Assembly: GCA_023441105.1 (NCBI GenBank)
Contig: JAEZQX010000316.1
Coordinates: 1 to 21,177 of the forward strand
Direction of reading: 5' to 3'
Length of the DNA: 21,177 bases
DNA from: Pseudomonadota bacterium
GTDB lineage: Bacteria; Pseudomonadota; Gammaproteobacteria; Burkholderiales; Burkholderiaceae
Shown: in pieces, positions 9,541 to 19,025 of the stretch
How positions within the stretch are numbered: the stretch's first letter is position 1
How the letters are laid out: each line of letters begins with the position of its first letter
Translations under genes and position numbers: made by a program
The notes under the pieces: model-generated
What the model saw: only the letters and a program-made list of their open reading frames with translations
Databases searched by the model: none
Told to the model about the DNA's origin: nothing

Positions 9541-10599
9541 ATGACCGCCAAGACGCATCCCGCCTACAAGGTCGCCGCCGTTCAGGCCGCGCCGGTATTC
9601 CTCGACCTCGACGGCACCATCGACAAGACCGTCGCGCTGATCGAGGAGGCGGCCGGGCAGGGTGCGCGGCTGATCGGCTTCCCGGAGACCTGGATTCCCG
9701 GCTATCCCTTCCACATCTGGCTCGACTCGCCTGCCTGGGGCATGCAGTTCGTGCAGCGCTACCACGACAACTCGCTGGTGGTCGGATCGCCCGAGTTCCA
9801 GCGCGTCGCCGAAGCCGCCCGCCGCAACGCGATCTGGGTGGCGCTGGGCTACAGCGAGAAGTCCGGCGGCAGCCTCTACATGGGCCAGGCGCTGATCGAC
9901 GACCAGGGCAATACCGTCGCCACGCGGCGCAAGCTGAAGCCGACGCATGTCGAGCGGACGGTGTTCGGCGAAGGCGACGGCAGTCACCTGCAGGTGTGCG
10001 AGACCGCGATCGGCAACGTCGGATCCCTTTGCTGCTGGGAGCATCTGCAGCCGTTGTCGAAGTACGCGATGTACGCCCAGAACGAACAGGTGCACATCGC
10101 CGCCTGGCCGAGCTTCTCGCTCTATCGCGGCGCCGCCTTCGCGCTCGGGCCGGAGCTGAACAACGCGGCCAGCCAGATCTATGCCGCCGAGGGCCAGTGC
10201 TTCGTGCTGGCCCCGTGCGCGGTGGTCTCGCCGCAGATGGCGGAGATCCTCTGCACCGACGACACCAAGAGGCAGCTCCTCAAGCCCGGCGGCGGCTTCG
10301 CCCGGATCTATGCGCCCGACGGCTCGCCGATCGGCGATGTCCTGCCGGAGGACCAGGAAGGCATCGTCTACGCGAACATCGACCTCGGCATGATCTCGCT
10401 GGCGAAATCCGCCGCCGATCCTGCCGGCCATTACGCCAGGCCCGACGTCACCCGCCTGCTGCTGGACCGCACGCCGGGCGATCGGGTGGTGAGCCGCACG
10501 CCGCCGGTGCCGGCGTCGGCGGAGGCGTCGCCGCCGGTGGCGAACGCCGGGGACGTGGTGGTGCCGATCAAGCCGGAGGCGGCGGAGCGGGCGGCCTGA
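9541..10599 (+). CDS. Nitrilase
   Basis: This 352-residue carbon-nitrogen hydrolase would convert a nitrile to the carboxylic acid and ammonia in the cytoplasm. The catalytic triad is visible: Glu49 in FPETWIPGYP, Lys131 in RRKLKPTHVER and Cys165 in LCCWEHLQP. The CWEH and PTHVER sequences are those of true nitrilases rather than of amidases or cyanide-unrelated family members, and the length is typical. ATG 9541 is preceded by AGGAG at 9530-9534. The C-terminal 40 residues are Pro/Ala/Val-rich and less conserved in appearance, as is usual in the family. It is divergent from an AraC-type regulator and is followed after 64 bp by an AidB-like gene. Aliphatic, aromatic or arylaceto-nitrile preference cannot be decided from the sequence. 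Confidence 0.93.
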   Translation: MTAKTHPAYKVAAVQAAPVFLDLDGTIDKTVALIEEAAGQGARLIGFPETWIPGYPFHIWLDSPAWGMQFVQRYHDNSLVVGSPEFQRVAEAARRNAIWVALGYSEKSGGSLYMGQALIDDQGNTVATRRKLKPTHVERTVFGEGDGSHLQVCETAIGNVGSLCCWEHLQPLSKYAMYAQNEQVHIAAWPSFSLYRGAAFALGPELNNAASQIYAAEGQCFVLAPCAVVSPQMAEILCTDDTKRQLLKPGGGFARIYAPDGSPIGDVLPEDQEGIVYANIDLGMISLAKSAADPAGHYARPDVTRLLLDRTPGDRVVSRTPPVPASAEASPPVANAGDVVVPIKPEAAERAA

Positions 10600-10619
10600 G
10601 TCTTATCATTGCCTCTCGG

Positions 10620-10645
10620 GCATGGCGGGCGGGGCCCCGCCATGC
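10620..10645 (+). repeat. Hairpin between nitrilase and aidB-like genes
   Basis: GCATGGCGGG (10620-10629) and CCCGCCATGC (10636-10645) form a perfect 10-bp stem with the loop CGGGGC. It lies 20 bases after the nitrilase stop and 8 bases before the GGGAGGA ribosome site of the next gene. No U-run follows. It could end some transcripts, protect the nitrilase mRNA or affect translation of the next gene. Confidence 0.55.
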
Positions 10646-10663
10646 GCTTGCCGGGAGGATGAC

Positions 10664-12310
10664 ATGCCACATCGGGTCGAGAACCAGCCGCCGCCACTGT
10701 CCGACTACAACCTCTGGCGCGCCAACCCGTCGCTGCGCGAGGCCGTCCGCCGTGAAGGCGCCCCGTGGGCCGAAGCGATGCTCGACCAGTATGGCGGGCA
10801 ACTGGGCAGCGCCCGGATGCAGGAGCAGGCGACGCTCGCCAATCGCCACCCCCCCGTGCTGCAGACGCACGACCGCTATGGCCATCGCCTCGACCGCGTC
10901 GACTTCCATCCGGCCTGGCACGAGCTGATGACCGCCGGTGTCGCCGCCGGCCTGCATTCCGCTCCCTGGTCGGATCCCAGGCCGGGAGCCCACGTGGCGC
11001 GCGCTGCCGCATTCATCCTGCATGCGGGGGTGGAGAACGGCACCCTGTGCCCCCTGTCGATGACCTACGGATCGGCGTCGTCCTTCGCCCAGGCACCGGC
11101 GCTGGCGCAGCAGTGGCTGCCGGCGATCTTCAGCCGCGAATACGATCCGTCCTTCGGGCCGGTCGCCGGCAAGCGCGGCGCGCTCATCGGCATGGGGATG
11201 ACCGAGAAGCAGGGCGGCTCCGACGTGCGCGCCAACACCACCGTCGCTTCACCCGCGGGCGACGGGACCTGGCGTCTCGTCGGGCACAAGTGGTTCACGT
11301 CGGCGCCGATGTGCGACGGTTTCTTCGTGACCGCGCAGACTGCCGGCGCGGCGCCCGGCGTGTCCTGCTTCTTCATGCCGCGCTTCCTGCCGGACGGCAG
11401 CCGCAACGACATCCGGATCCAGCGGCTCAAGGACAAGCTCGGCAACAAGTCCAACGCGTCGAGCGAGCTCGAGTTCGACGGCACCGTCGCCTGGCTGGTG
11501 GGCGAAGAGGGCAGGGGCATCCCGACCATCCTGCAGATGGGCGTGTTCACCCGGCTGGACTGTTCGCTCGGCTCGACCGGCATCATGCACCAGTGCGTCG
11601 CGCAGGCGGTGCATCACGCCCGTCATCGCCGCGCCTTCGGGCGGCGGCTGATCGAGCAGCCGCTCATGCGCAACGTCCTGGCCGACATGGCGCTCGAGGT
11701 CGAGGCCGCAGTGGCGCTGTCGATGCGGCTGGCGCGCGCCTACGACCGCACCGAAGACGCCACCGAAGTCGAATTGCGGCGCGTGTTGACCGGCACCTGC
11801 AAGTACTGGATTTGCCGCCGCGGCCCGGCGCTCGCCTTCGAGGCGATGGAGGCGCTGGGCGGCAACGGTTATGTCGAGGAGGCGCCGCTGGCGCGCTTCT
11901 ATCGCGAGCTGCCCGTCAACTCGATCTGGGAAGGCTCGGGCAACATCATGTGCCTCGACGTGCTGCGGGCCCTCGGCCGTTCGCCGGCGGCCGCCGAAGC
12001 GGTGGTCCAGGTGCTGCAGCCGGCGCGGGGCGGCGATCCGCGCTTCGATGCCTTCTGCAAGCGGCTGCTGGGACGCTTCGCCGCCCCGATCTCGCAGGCG
12101 AGCCTCGAGCCGCAGGCGCGGCAACTGACCGGCGAACTGGCGCTCGCGGTATCGGCGGCGATCCTGCTGCAGGAGGACGCCGCGATCGGCGATCTCTTCT
12201 GCCGCTCGCGGCTCGATGGCACGGCCGCCGCCGGCATGGCCTTCGGCAGCCTGCCGGAGCACCCGGCCATCGACCGTCTCCTCGAAAGGGCGTTGCCGGG
12301 CATCGGCTGA
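10664..12310 (+). CDS. aidB: AidB-like acyl-CoA dehydrogenase
   Basis: This 548-residue flavoprotein matches the AidB branch of the acyl-CoA dehydrogenase family over its whole length; AidB of E. coli is similar in size and shows the same N-terminal pattern, MTEKQGGSDV (179-188 here), RLKDKLGNKSNASSE, MEALGGNGYVEE and PVNSIWEGSGNIMCLDVLR, where Glu423 lies at the position of the AidB active-site glutamate. AidB binds FAD and DNA and is induced in the alkylation response, but its true reaction is unsettled. ATG 10664 is preceded by GGGAGGA. No Ada-type gene is adjacent, so the alkylation link is by homology only. Its place after a nitrilase could be chance or could mean a role in breakdown of the acid product. 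Confidence 0.9.
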   Translation: MPHRVENQPPPLSDYNLWRANPSLREAVRREGAPWAEAMLDQYGGQLGSARMQEQATLANRHPPVLQTHDRYGHRLDRVDFHPAWHELMTAGVAAGLHSAPWSDPRPGAHVARAAAFILHAGVENGTLCPLSMTYGSASSFAQAPALAQQWLPAIFSREYDPSFGPVAGKRGALIGMGMTEKQGGSDVRANTTVASPAGDGTWRLVGHKWFTSAPMCDGFFVTAQTAGAAPGVSCFFMPRFLPDGSRNDIRIQRLKDKLGNKSNASSELEFDGTVAWLVGEEGRGIPTILQMGVFTRLDCSLGSTGIMHQCVAQAVHHARHRRAFGRRLIEQPLMRNVLADMALEVEAAVALSMRLARAYDRTEDATEVELRRVLTGTCKYWICRRGPALAFEAMEALGGNGYVEEAPLARFYRELPVNSIWEGSGNIMCLDVLRALGRSPAAAEAVVQVLQPARGGDPRFDAFCKRLLGRFAAPISQASLEPQARQLTGELALAVSAAILLQEDAAIGDLFCRSRLDGTAAAGMAFGSLPEHPAIDRLLERALPGIG

Positions 12311-12369
12311 GATTCGCCACCGGTCTCGCTGCGCCTGCCGCTTGCTTGGCAGGGACGGCGGATTCTGTG

Positions 12370-13050
12370 ATGCTTGCGCGCAACATGGATGCAAGCTTCA
12401 GCTCTTTCCTCGCCGAGACGGTCGGCACCGCCAGCCAACTGGCGGGCCGTCTGTTTCATGGTGCCGTTCCGCTGGCGGTGGCGCTGGCGGTGATGGTGGT
12501 TGCAGCCGGCCTCTGGCTATGGCGCCGTCCGGCGCGCAAGGGTCGCACCAACGTCACGCCGCGGCGCGCCTTCAGCCAGGTCGAAGGCATGTTGTGGTCG
12601 CGGCTGACGAACGCCATGCCGGACCATGTCATCCTGATGGCGGTGCCGATGACCCGGCTGGTCGCAGTCAGCAAGGCAGGCGGGATCGGCCGCAACCAGC
12701 GCAAGGTCGAGGCGCTGACCGTGGACTTCGGTATCTTCCGCCTCGACGGCAGCATCTCGTCGGTGGTTATCCTCGAGGATGCCGACACGACACTGAGCCG
12801 ACGGCAACTCAAGCTGCGGCGCAAGCTGCTCGAGCGCGCGGCCATCCGCACCTTCACCTGGTCGTCCAAGCCGCTGCCGACGGTCGACATGATCTCGAAG
12901 CAATTGAACCCGACCCCGATCCAGTTCGCCGCCGCCGAACGCGGTGTCGCGCAGCGGGGCCTCGGACGTGGCGCGATGGCGGACGATCCGGTCGATCCGG
13001 ACACCCGGCTCGCGGCCAGCCATGCCAATCCGGACGTCAGGTTGGCGTGA
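12370..13050 (+). CDS. Membrane-anchored DUF2726 protein
   Basis: This protein of 226 residues has one membrane segment near the N terminus (about 32-51, ending in [12 protein letters not shown]) and then a soluble domain. The domain reads like DUF2726: a segment on an [31 protein letters not shown] pattern, followed by [23 protein letters not shown]2726 resembles nuclease-fold domains, but the function is unknown. The C-terminal 40 residues are polar and low in conservation. ATG 12370 is chosen because it gives a complete N terminus; ATG 12385 is possible, and neither has a strong ribosome site. It follows the aidB-like gene after 59 bp and its 3' end overlaps the convergent SMR gene by 14 bp. 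Confidence 0.75.
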   Translation: MLARNMDASFSSFLAETVGTASQLAGRLFHGAVPLAVALAVMVVAAGLWLWRRPARKGRTNVTPRRAFSQVEGMLWSRLTNAMPDHVILMAVPMTRLVAVSKAGGIGRNQRKVEALTVDFGIFRLDGSISSVVILEDADTTLSRRQLKLRRKLLERAAIRTFTWSSKPLPTVDMISKQLNPTPIQFAAAERGVAQRGLGRGAMADDPVDPDTRLAASHANPDVRLA

Positions 13051-13357
13051 CCAGCTTGAGGCCGACGATCCCGGCGACGATCAGGCCGAGACTGGCGAGC
13101 CGCCCCACCGTTGCCGGCTCGCCCAGGAGCACGATGCCCAGCGCGGCGGTGCCGACCGCGCCGATGCCGGTCCAGACCGCGTAGGCGGTGCCGACCGGCA
13201 GGCTCTTCACCGCCAGGCCGAGCAGCACGACGCTCAGCACCATCGCGATCACCGTGCCGACTGTCGGCCACAAGCGGGTGAAGCCGTCGGTGTACTTGAG
13301 TCCGATCGCCCAGCCGACCTCGAAGATGCCGGCGATGAGCAGAATGATCCAGGCCAT
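13037..13357 (-). CDS. sugE: SMR-family exporter, SugE/Gdx type
   Basis: This 106-residue protein has four membrane helices and the conserved Glu13 of small multidrug resistance proteins in [17 protein letters not shown]. The WAIGLKYT and [19 protein letters not shown] stretches fit the SugE/Gdx branch, which exports guanidinium in exchange for protons, rather than the EmrE/Qac branch. ATG 13357 has AAGGAA upstream at a good distance. The leader was examined for a guanidine riboswitch; none was evident. It is divergent from the DUF486 gene and its 3' end overlaps the convergent DUF2726 gene by 14 bp. Confidence 0.9.
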   Translation of the reverse strand: MAWIILLIAGIFEVGWAIGLKYTDGFTRLWPTVGTVIAMVLSVVLLGLAVKSLPVGTAYAVWTGIGAVGTAALGIVLLGEPATVGRLASLGLIVAGIVGLKLVTPT

Positions 13358-13387
13358 GGGGGTTCCTTGCTCGCTGAGGGGCTGCGG

Positions 13388-13393
13388 ATTGTA
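13388..13393 (-). promoter_or_regulatory. Candidate -10 box for the SugE-type gene
   Basis: On the - strand TACAAT (5/6 match to the consensus) lies about 31 bases before ATG 13357. No good -35 box was seen at 16-18 bp, so this is a weak call. Confidence 0.3.
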
Positions 13394-13463
13394 GTGCGTG
13401 CCCGGGAACGGCCCGCGCGGCGCACATCGGTTAGGATGCGGCTGCCCGTCGCCCCGGGATCAT

Positions 13464-13485
13464 CGGAAGGAATCCGGAAGGAATC
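13464..13485 (+). repeat. Tandem duplication of the DUF486 ribosome binding site
   Basis: CGGAAGGAATC is present twice in direct succession, 13464-13474 and 13475-13485. Each copy holds a GGAAGGA ribosome site; the second is correctly spaced before GTG 13488. Confidence 0.85.
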
Positions 13486-13487
13486 GC

Positions 13488-13835
13488 GTGTCGCCGACCC
13501 TCAAGGCCATCCTGCTGCTCACCTGCAGCAATGTCTTCATGACCTTCGCCTGGTATGCGCATCTCAAGGAGATGAGCTCGCGGCCGTGGTTCATCGCCGC
13601 GCTGGCCAGCTGGGGCATCGCGCTGTTCGAATACCTGTTGCAGGTGCCGGGCAACCGCATCGGCTACACCGTGATGAGCGTCGGCCAGTTGAAGATCCTC
13701 CAGGAGCTGATCACGCTGTCGGTGTTCGTTCCGTTCGCGGTGTTCTACCTGAAGGAGCCGCTGAAGCTGGACTTCCTGTGGGCGGGACTGTGCCTGCTGG
13801 GCGCGGTCTACTTCATGTTTCGTGACCGTCTCTGA
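13488..13835 (+). CDS. DUF486 small membrane protein (DMT superfamily)
   Basis: This 115-residue protein has four predicted membrane helices and the DUF486 pattern: LLLTCSNVFMTFAWYAHLK at the N terminus, a middle segment with FEYLLQVPGNRIGY and a GQLKILQELITLSVFVPFAVFYL stretch. DUF486 proteins belong to the drug/metabolite transporter superfamily but have no settled substrate. GTG 13488 is preceded by a doubled GGAAGGA site. The gene is divergent from the SugE-type exporter gene, so two four-helix transporter-like proteins share one control region. Confidence 0.88.
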   Translation: MSPTLKAILLLTCSNVFMTFAWYAHLKEMSSRPWFIAALASWGIALFEYLLQVPGNRIGYTVMSVGQLKILQELITLSVFVPFAVFYLKEPLKLDFLWAGLCLLGAVYFMFRDRL

Positions 13836-13868
13836 GGCTCGACCCGGGCTTCAGGCGAACGGTCATGT

Positions 13869-13886
13869 GCGCTGCCGCTGCAGCGC
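13869..13886. terminator. Hairpin between convergent genes
   Basis: GCGCTGC (13869-13875) and GCAGCGC (13880-13886) form a perfect 7-bp stem with a CGCT loop in the 75-bp gap between the ends of the DUF486 and MgtC-type genes. There is no U-run on either strand, so it is only a candidate bidirectional terminator. Confidence 0.45.
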
Positions 13887-13910
13887 GCCGATGACGCCGG
13901 CCACATCCGG

Positions 13911-14603
13911 TCAATTGCCCGACGGCGAGATCCTGAACGTGCGGATCCGCGGCAGCTGCAGCAGCGCACCCGCCAGCGTCGAGAAATTCGCGACCTGGGT
14001 GGTCCGGATCACCATCCGGTACTCGAACGCCTGGCCGTCGTTCGCGGTGCGGTAGCTCAGGTTGACGATCTTGAAGTGGTGGGCGTGCAGGAGCTTGCGG
14101 ACCTCCTCCTCCGGCATCACGTCGTCGCGCGCGAAGGTCAGCACGTGATGGGCGTAGGCATGGGCCGGCATCCGCGCTTCAAGCCAGCGCATGACGGTGA
14201 GGGCGGCGAGCGTCAACACCGTCGCCGCTGCCGCCGGCATGTAGAAGCCGACGCCGATCAGGATGCCGATGGCCGCGGTCACCCAGATGGAGGCTGCGGT
14301 GGTGAGGCCGCGAACCGTGATCCCCTCGCGGAATATCACGCCGGCGCCGAGGAAGCCGATGCCGGTCATGATGCCCTGGCCCATGCGCACCGGATCGCTG
14401 CGGAACTCGCCGGTGGAAGCCGGCGGCAGCCACGCGTCCTGGTAGAGAGTGACGAGCATCAGCAGGCTCGATGCCATGCAGACCAGTGCATGGGTGCGGA
14501 AGCCGGCCGGCCGCGCCTGGAAGGTGCGCTCCATGCCGATGGCCCCGCCCGCCACCAGCGCTGCGATCAGGTGGATGAGGATCGGGAGGTATTCCTCTTT
14601 CAC
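13911..14603 (-). CDS. MgtC/SapB-family membrane protein
   Basis: This 230-residue protein has about five N-terminal membrane helices with the MgtC-family signatures AGGAIGMERTFQARPAGFRTHALVC and GIGFLGAGVIFREG, followed by TTAASIWVTAAIGILIG. The C-terminal soluble part (about 150-230) is like the ACT-type domain of MgtC. MgtC proteins inhibit F-type ATP synthase and aid growth at low magnesium or inside hosts in some bacteria; the role of this one is not known. The start is GTG 14603, with no clear ribosome site; translation may be coupled to the cysK gene, whose stop is only 16 bases upstream on the same strand. Confidence 0.87.
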   Translation of the reverse strand: MKEEYLPILIHLIAALVAGGAIGMERTFQARPAGFRTHALVCMASSLLMLVTLYQDAWLPPASTGEFRSDPVRMGQGIMTGIGFLGAGVIFREGITVRGLTTAASIWVTAAIGILIGVGFYMPAAAATVLTLAALTVMRWLEARMPAHAYAHHVLTFARDDVMPEEEVRKLLHAHHFKIVNLSYRTANDGQAFEYRMVIRTTQVANFSTLAGALLQLPRIRTFRISPSGN

Positions 14604-14619
14604 GGGCGCCGGAGGAAGC

Positions 14620-15540
14620 TCACTCTACCGGCAGGAAGCCGTCGATGGAGAGGTAGCGCTCGCCGGTGTCGTAGTTGAAGCCGAGGATCCGCGAGCCTTT
14701 GGGAATGTCCTTCAGCTTGGCGGCGATGGCGGCCAGCGCCGCGCCGGAGGAGATTCCGATCAGCAGCCCTTCGCGCGAGGCGCACCGGCGGGCGTACTCC
14801 CGGGCGTCCTCGGCTTCCACCGGGATCGTGCCGTCGAGCAGCGCGGTGTCGAGGACCTGCGGTATGAAGCCGGCGCCGATGCCCTGGATCGGATGGGGCG
14901 TGTGCTTGCCGCCGGCGATGACCTGCGACGCGGAAGGCTCGACCGCGAACACCTTCAGCTTCGGCCAGGCCTTCTTCAGGACCTGCGCGCAGCCGGTGAT
15001 ATGGCCGCCGGTGCCGACGCCGGTGATCAGGTAGTCGAGCCCTTCCGGGAAATCGTTGCGGATCTCGGCGGCGGTGGTGCGGGCGTGCACTTCGACGTTG
15101 GCGGGATTCTCGAACTGCTGCGGCATCCAGCCGTCGGGCGTCTGCGCCAGCAGCTGCTTGGCTTTCTCGATGGAGCCCGGCATGCCCTTCTCTTTCGGCG
15201 TCAGCTCGAAGCGGGCGCCGTAGGCCAGCATCAACCGCCGCCGCTCCACCGACATCGAGTCCGGCATCACCAGCACCAGCTTGTAGCCCTTCACGGCGGC
15301 GACCATGGCCAGGCCGATGCCGGTATTGCCGGAGGTAGGTTCGATGATCGTCCCGCCGGGCTTCAGCTTGCCGCTGCGCTCGGCGTCCTCCACCATCGCC
15401 AGCGCGATCCGGTCCTTGATCGAACCCCCGGGATTGGCGCGCTCCGACTTGATCCAGACCTCGTGGTCCGGGCCGAACAGGCGATTGATGCGGACGTGGG
15501 GGGTGTTGCCGATGGTCTCCAGGACCGACTCTGCTCTCAT
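14620..15540 (-). CDS. cysK: Cysteine synthase A (O-acetylserine sulfhydrylase)
   Basis: This 306-residue PLP enzyme would make cysteine from O-acetylserine and sulfide. Lys42 in [12 protein letters not shown] is the PLP lysine; TSGNTG at 69-74 binds the substrate and GTGGH at 176-180 the phosphate of PLP; SSGAAL is near residue 265. [17 protein letters not shown] and QGIGAGFIP fit CysK rather than cystathionine beta-synthase or CysM. ATG 15540 is preceded on the - strand by AGGAG eight bases away; an upstream ATG at 15603 would add 21 unlikely residues. It is divergent from the lipoate ligase-like gene and followed closely by the MgtC-type gene. Confidence 0.93.
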   Translation of the reverse strand: MRAESVLETIGNTPHVRINRLFGPDHEVWIKSERANPGGSIKDRIALAMVEDAERSGKLKPGGTIIEPTSGNTGIGLAMVAAVKGYKLVLVMPDSMSVERRRLMLAYGARFELTPKEKGMPGSIEKAKQLLAQTPDGWMPQQFENPANVEVHARTTAAEIRNDFPEGLDYLITGVGTGGHITGCAQVLKKAWPKLKVFAVEPSASQVIAGGKHTPHPIQGIGAGFIPQVLDTALLDGTIPVEAEDAREYARRCASREGLLIGISSGAALAAIAAKLKDIPKGSRILGFNYDTGERYLSIDGFLPVE

Positions 15541-15619
15541 CGCGTTTTCTCCTGCGGCTGCGGCTGGTTGGGTATCGGAAGGGACGTGCCTAGTGTATGC
15601 CATGCGTTAAGCTTCACAC

Positions 15620-16366
15620 ATGCCCGATCCCCGATCCGATCCGTCGCACCTCCGGCATGCCGGCAGCTCCCGGGTTCCGCCAGCGGTGCCGGTCTGCAGC
15701 GTCGATGCCGCCGAGGAGCAGGCATGGAACGAGCAGCAGCTGGACCTGCCGGTGCCGGTCCCGCGCGCGCGCCTGTGGTGCTATCCGCAACCAGCCGTCG
15801 TGCTCGGCCGCGCGCAGCATGCGCTGCTGCCGGCGCTGGACAGCAGCCGCTTCCGGGTCGTCACGCGCAGCTCGGGCGGTGGCGCGGTACTGGTGGGGCC
15901 CTGGATGGTCGGCGCGTCGGTGGTGCTGCCGGCCGGACACCGCCTGCTGCCGCCGGGGGCGATCGCCGACAGCTACCGCTGGCTGGGGGAATTGTTCGTC
16001 GAGGTGCTGGCGCGCCACGGCGTGGCGGCGGAATCGATGCCGCGCGAGCGCACCTGGAAGGCGCCGACCGGACTTGCCTGGGCCTGCTTCGCGGGCATGT
16101 CGCCGTGGGAAGTGGTGATCGGCGAGCGCAAGCTGGTCGGCTTCGCCCAGCGTCGCAACCGTCATGGCGTGCTGCTGGTCGCCGGTGCCCTGCTCGCGCC
16201 GGTGCCGTGGGCGCTGCTGTGCGAAGCGATGCGGCAGCCGGCCGCGCAGGCCGCGGCGCTCGCTGCCGCCACCATCGATGCGTCGCAGGCGCTGGGCCGG
16301 CCGCTGCCGCTTGCCGACTTCACCGCCGACGTCGCCGCGGTCCTCGGCGACGCCTTGACGGACTGA
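15620..16366 (+). CDS. Lipoate-protein ligase A-like protein
   Basis: This 248-residue protein belongs to the biotin/lipoate ligase fold. It has RSSGGGAV at 83-90, the lipoyl-AMP-binding loop that reads RRxSGGGxV in LplA, and GERKLVGFAQRR at about 168-179, with Lys171 at the catalytic lysine position. The C-terminal accessory domain of LplA is reduced or absent. It could attach lipoate or octanoate, or act on another acyl group; the sequence does not decide. ATG 15620 has no good ribosome site, and an ATG-CGT-TAA mini-frame lies just upstream (15602-15610) in the same frame. The next gene starts 17 bases downstream. Confidence 0.8.
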   Translation: MPDPRSDPSHLRHAGSSRVPPAVPVCSVDAAEEQAWNEQQLDLPVPVPRARLWCYPQPAVVLGRAQHALLPALDSSRFRVVTRSSGGGAVLVGPWMVGASVVLPAGHRLLPPGAIADSYRWLGELFVEVLARHGVAAESMPRERTWKAPTGLAWACFAGMSPWEVVIGERKLVGFAQRRNRHGVLLVAGALLAPVPWALLCEAMRQPAAQAAALAAATIDASQALGRPLPLADFTADVAAVLGDALTD

Positions 16367-16383
16367 ACGTCACCAACTGCCCC

Positions 16384-17951
<1,568 letters not shown>

Positions 17952-17955
<4 letters not shown>

Positions 17956-19025
17956 TCCGCCTGCAGTTGCGCCCGGCGCCGGCGCGCTGGATGGTCCTGC
18001 TGTCGCCGTTGCTGGCTCTCGCCTTCACCTCGCTGGCGGGCCTGCTGCTGTTCGCCCTGCTTGGCAAGGACCCGGTGGCTGGCCTGCGGGTGTTCCTGGT
18101 GACGCCCCTCGAAAGCGTCCGCGGCTGGTCGGAGATCGGGCTCAAGATGACGCCGCTGCTGCTGTGCGCGTTGGGCCTGGCGATCTGCTACCGCGCCAAC
18201 GTCTGGAACATCGGGGCGGAGGGGCAGCTGGTCGCCGGCGGACTTGCCGCCGGCGCGATCGCGCTGCTGGCCACGCCGGACTCGCCGCGGCTGCACGTGT
18301 TGGCCGTGCTGCTTGCGGGCGTCGCCGGCGGCGCAGCCTGGGGTGCGATCACGGCCTGGCTGCGCGACCGGTTCAACGCCAACGAGATCCTGGTGAGCCT
18401 GATGCTGACCTACGTGGCGCAGTTGCTGCTGCTGTACCTGGTGCATGGGGCGCTGAAGGATCCCCAGGGCTTCAACTTCCCGTACAGCCGCATGTTCGAG
18501 GCGGCCACCGCGGTGCCCAGGCTGCTGCCGCCGTACCGGGTGCACGCCGGGCTGCTGGTCGCGCTGGTGCTGGCGTTGCTCGCCTGGGTGTTCGTGTTCA
18601 GATCGCGCCTCGGCTTCAAGCTGCTGGTGCTGGGCGATGCGCCGCTCGCCGCCCGCTATGCCGGCTTCAGCTCGCGCCTGGGCACGTGGGTGGCGCTGCT
18701 TGCCTGCGGCGCGCTCGCCGGCCTTGCCGGCGCCTTCGAGGTGGCCGGACCGATCGGCCAGCTCACGCCCAGCATCTCCCCGGGATACGGTTTCGCCGCC
18801 ATCATCGTCGCCTGGCTCGGCAGGCTCAACCCGCTCGGCTGCATCCCGGCGGCGTTCCTCATGGCGATGATCTACATCGGCGGCGAGCTGTCGCAGGCGC
18901 GGCTCGGACTGCCCAATGCGATCACCGGCGTCTTCCAGGGGGTGCTGCTGCTGGCACTGCTGTGCGCCGACACCTTCATCCACTATCGCATCGGCTGGCA
19001 GGCATGGAAGCCTTCGCCGCGCTGA
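17952..19025 (+). CDS. ABC importer permease 1, purine/nucleoside type
   Basis: This 357-residue membrane protein belongs to the BPD_transp_2 permeases found with Bmp-type binding proteins (NupP/YufP). The segment CYRANVWNIGAEGQLVAGGLAAG is characteristic, as is FNANEILVSLMLTYVAQLLLLYLVHG. The start is TTG 17952, overlapping the ATPase stop by four bases, with GGGGAG at 17938-17943 as the ribosome site. The 3' end overlaps the second permease gene by 22 bp. Together they would form the membrane channel. Confidence 0.9.

Noticed and set aside
12334..12353. CCTGCC/GGCAGG hairpin after the aidB-like gene as a terminator
   Set aside because: A 6-bp stem with an 8-base loop and no U-run; too weak in GC-rich DNA to call.
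13358..13487. Possible guanidine riboswitch before the SugE-type gene
   Set aside because: Exporters of this type often have one, but the - strand leader shows neither the paired ACGR-loop hairpins of the mini-ykkC class nor a recognisable ykkC core, and it is short.
15592..15597. TACACT on the - strand as a -10 box for cysK
   Set aside because: Only a 4/6 match and no convincing -35 box at 16-18 bp, so it was not listed as a promoter.
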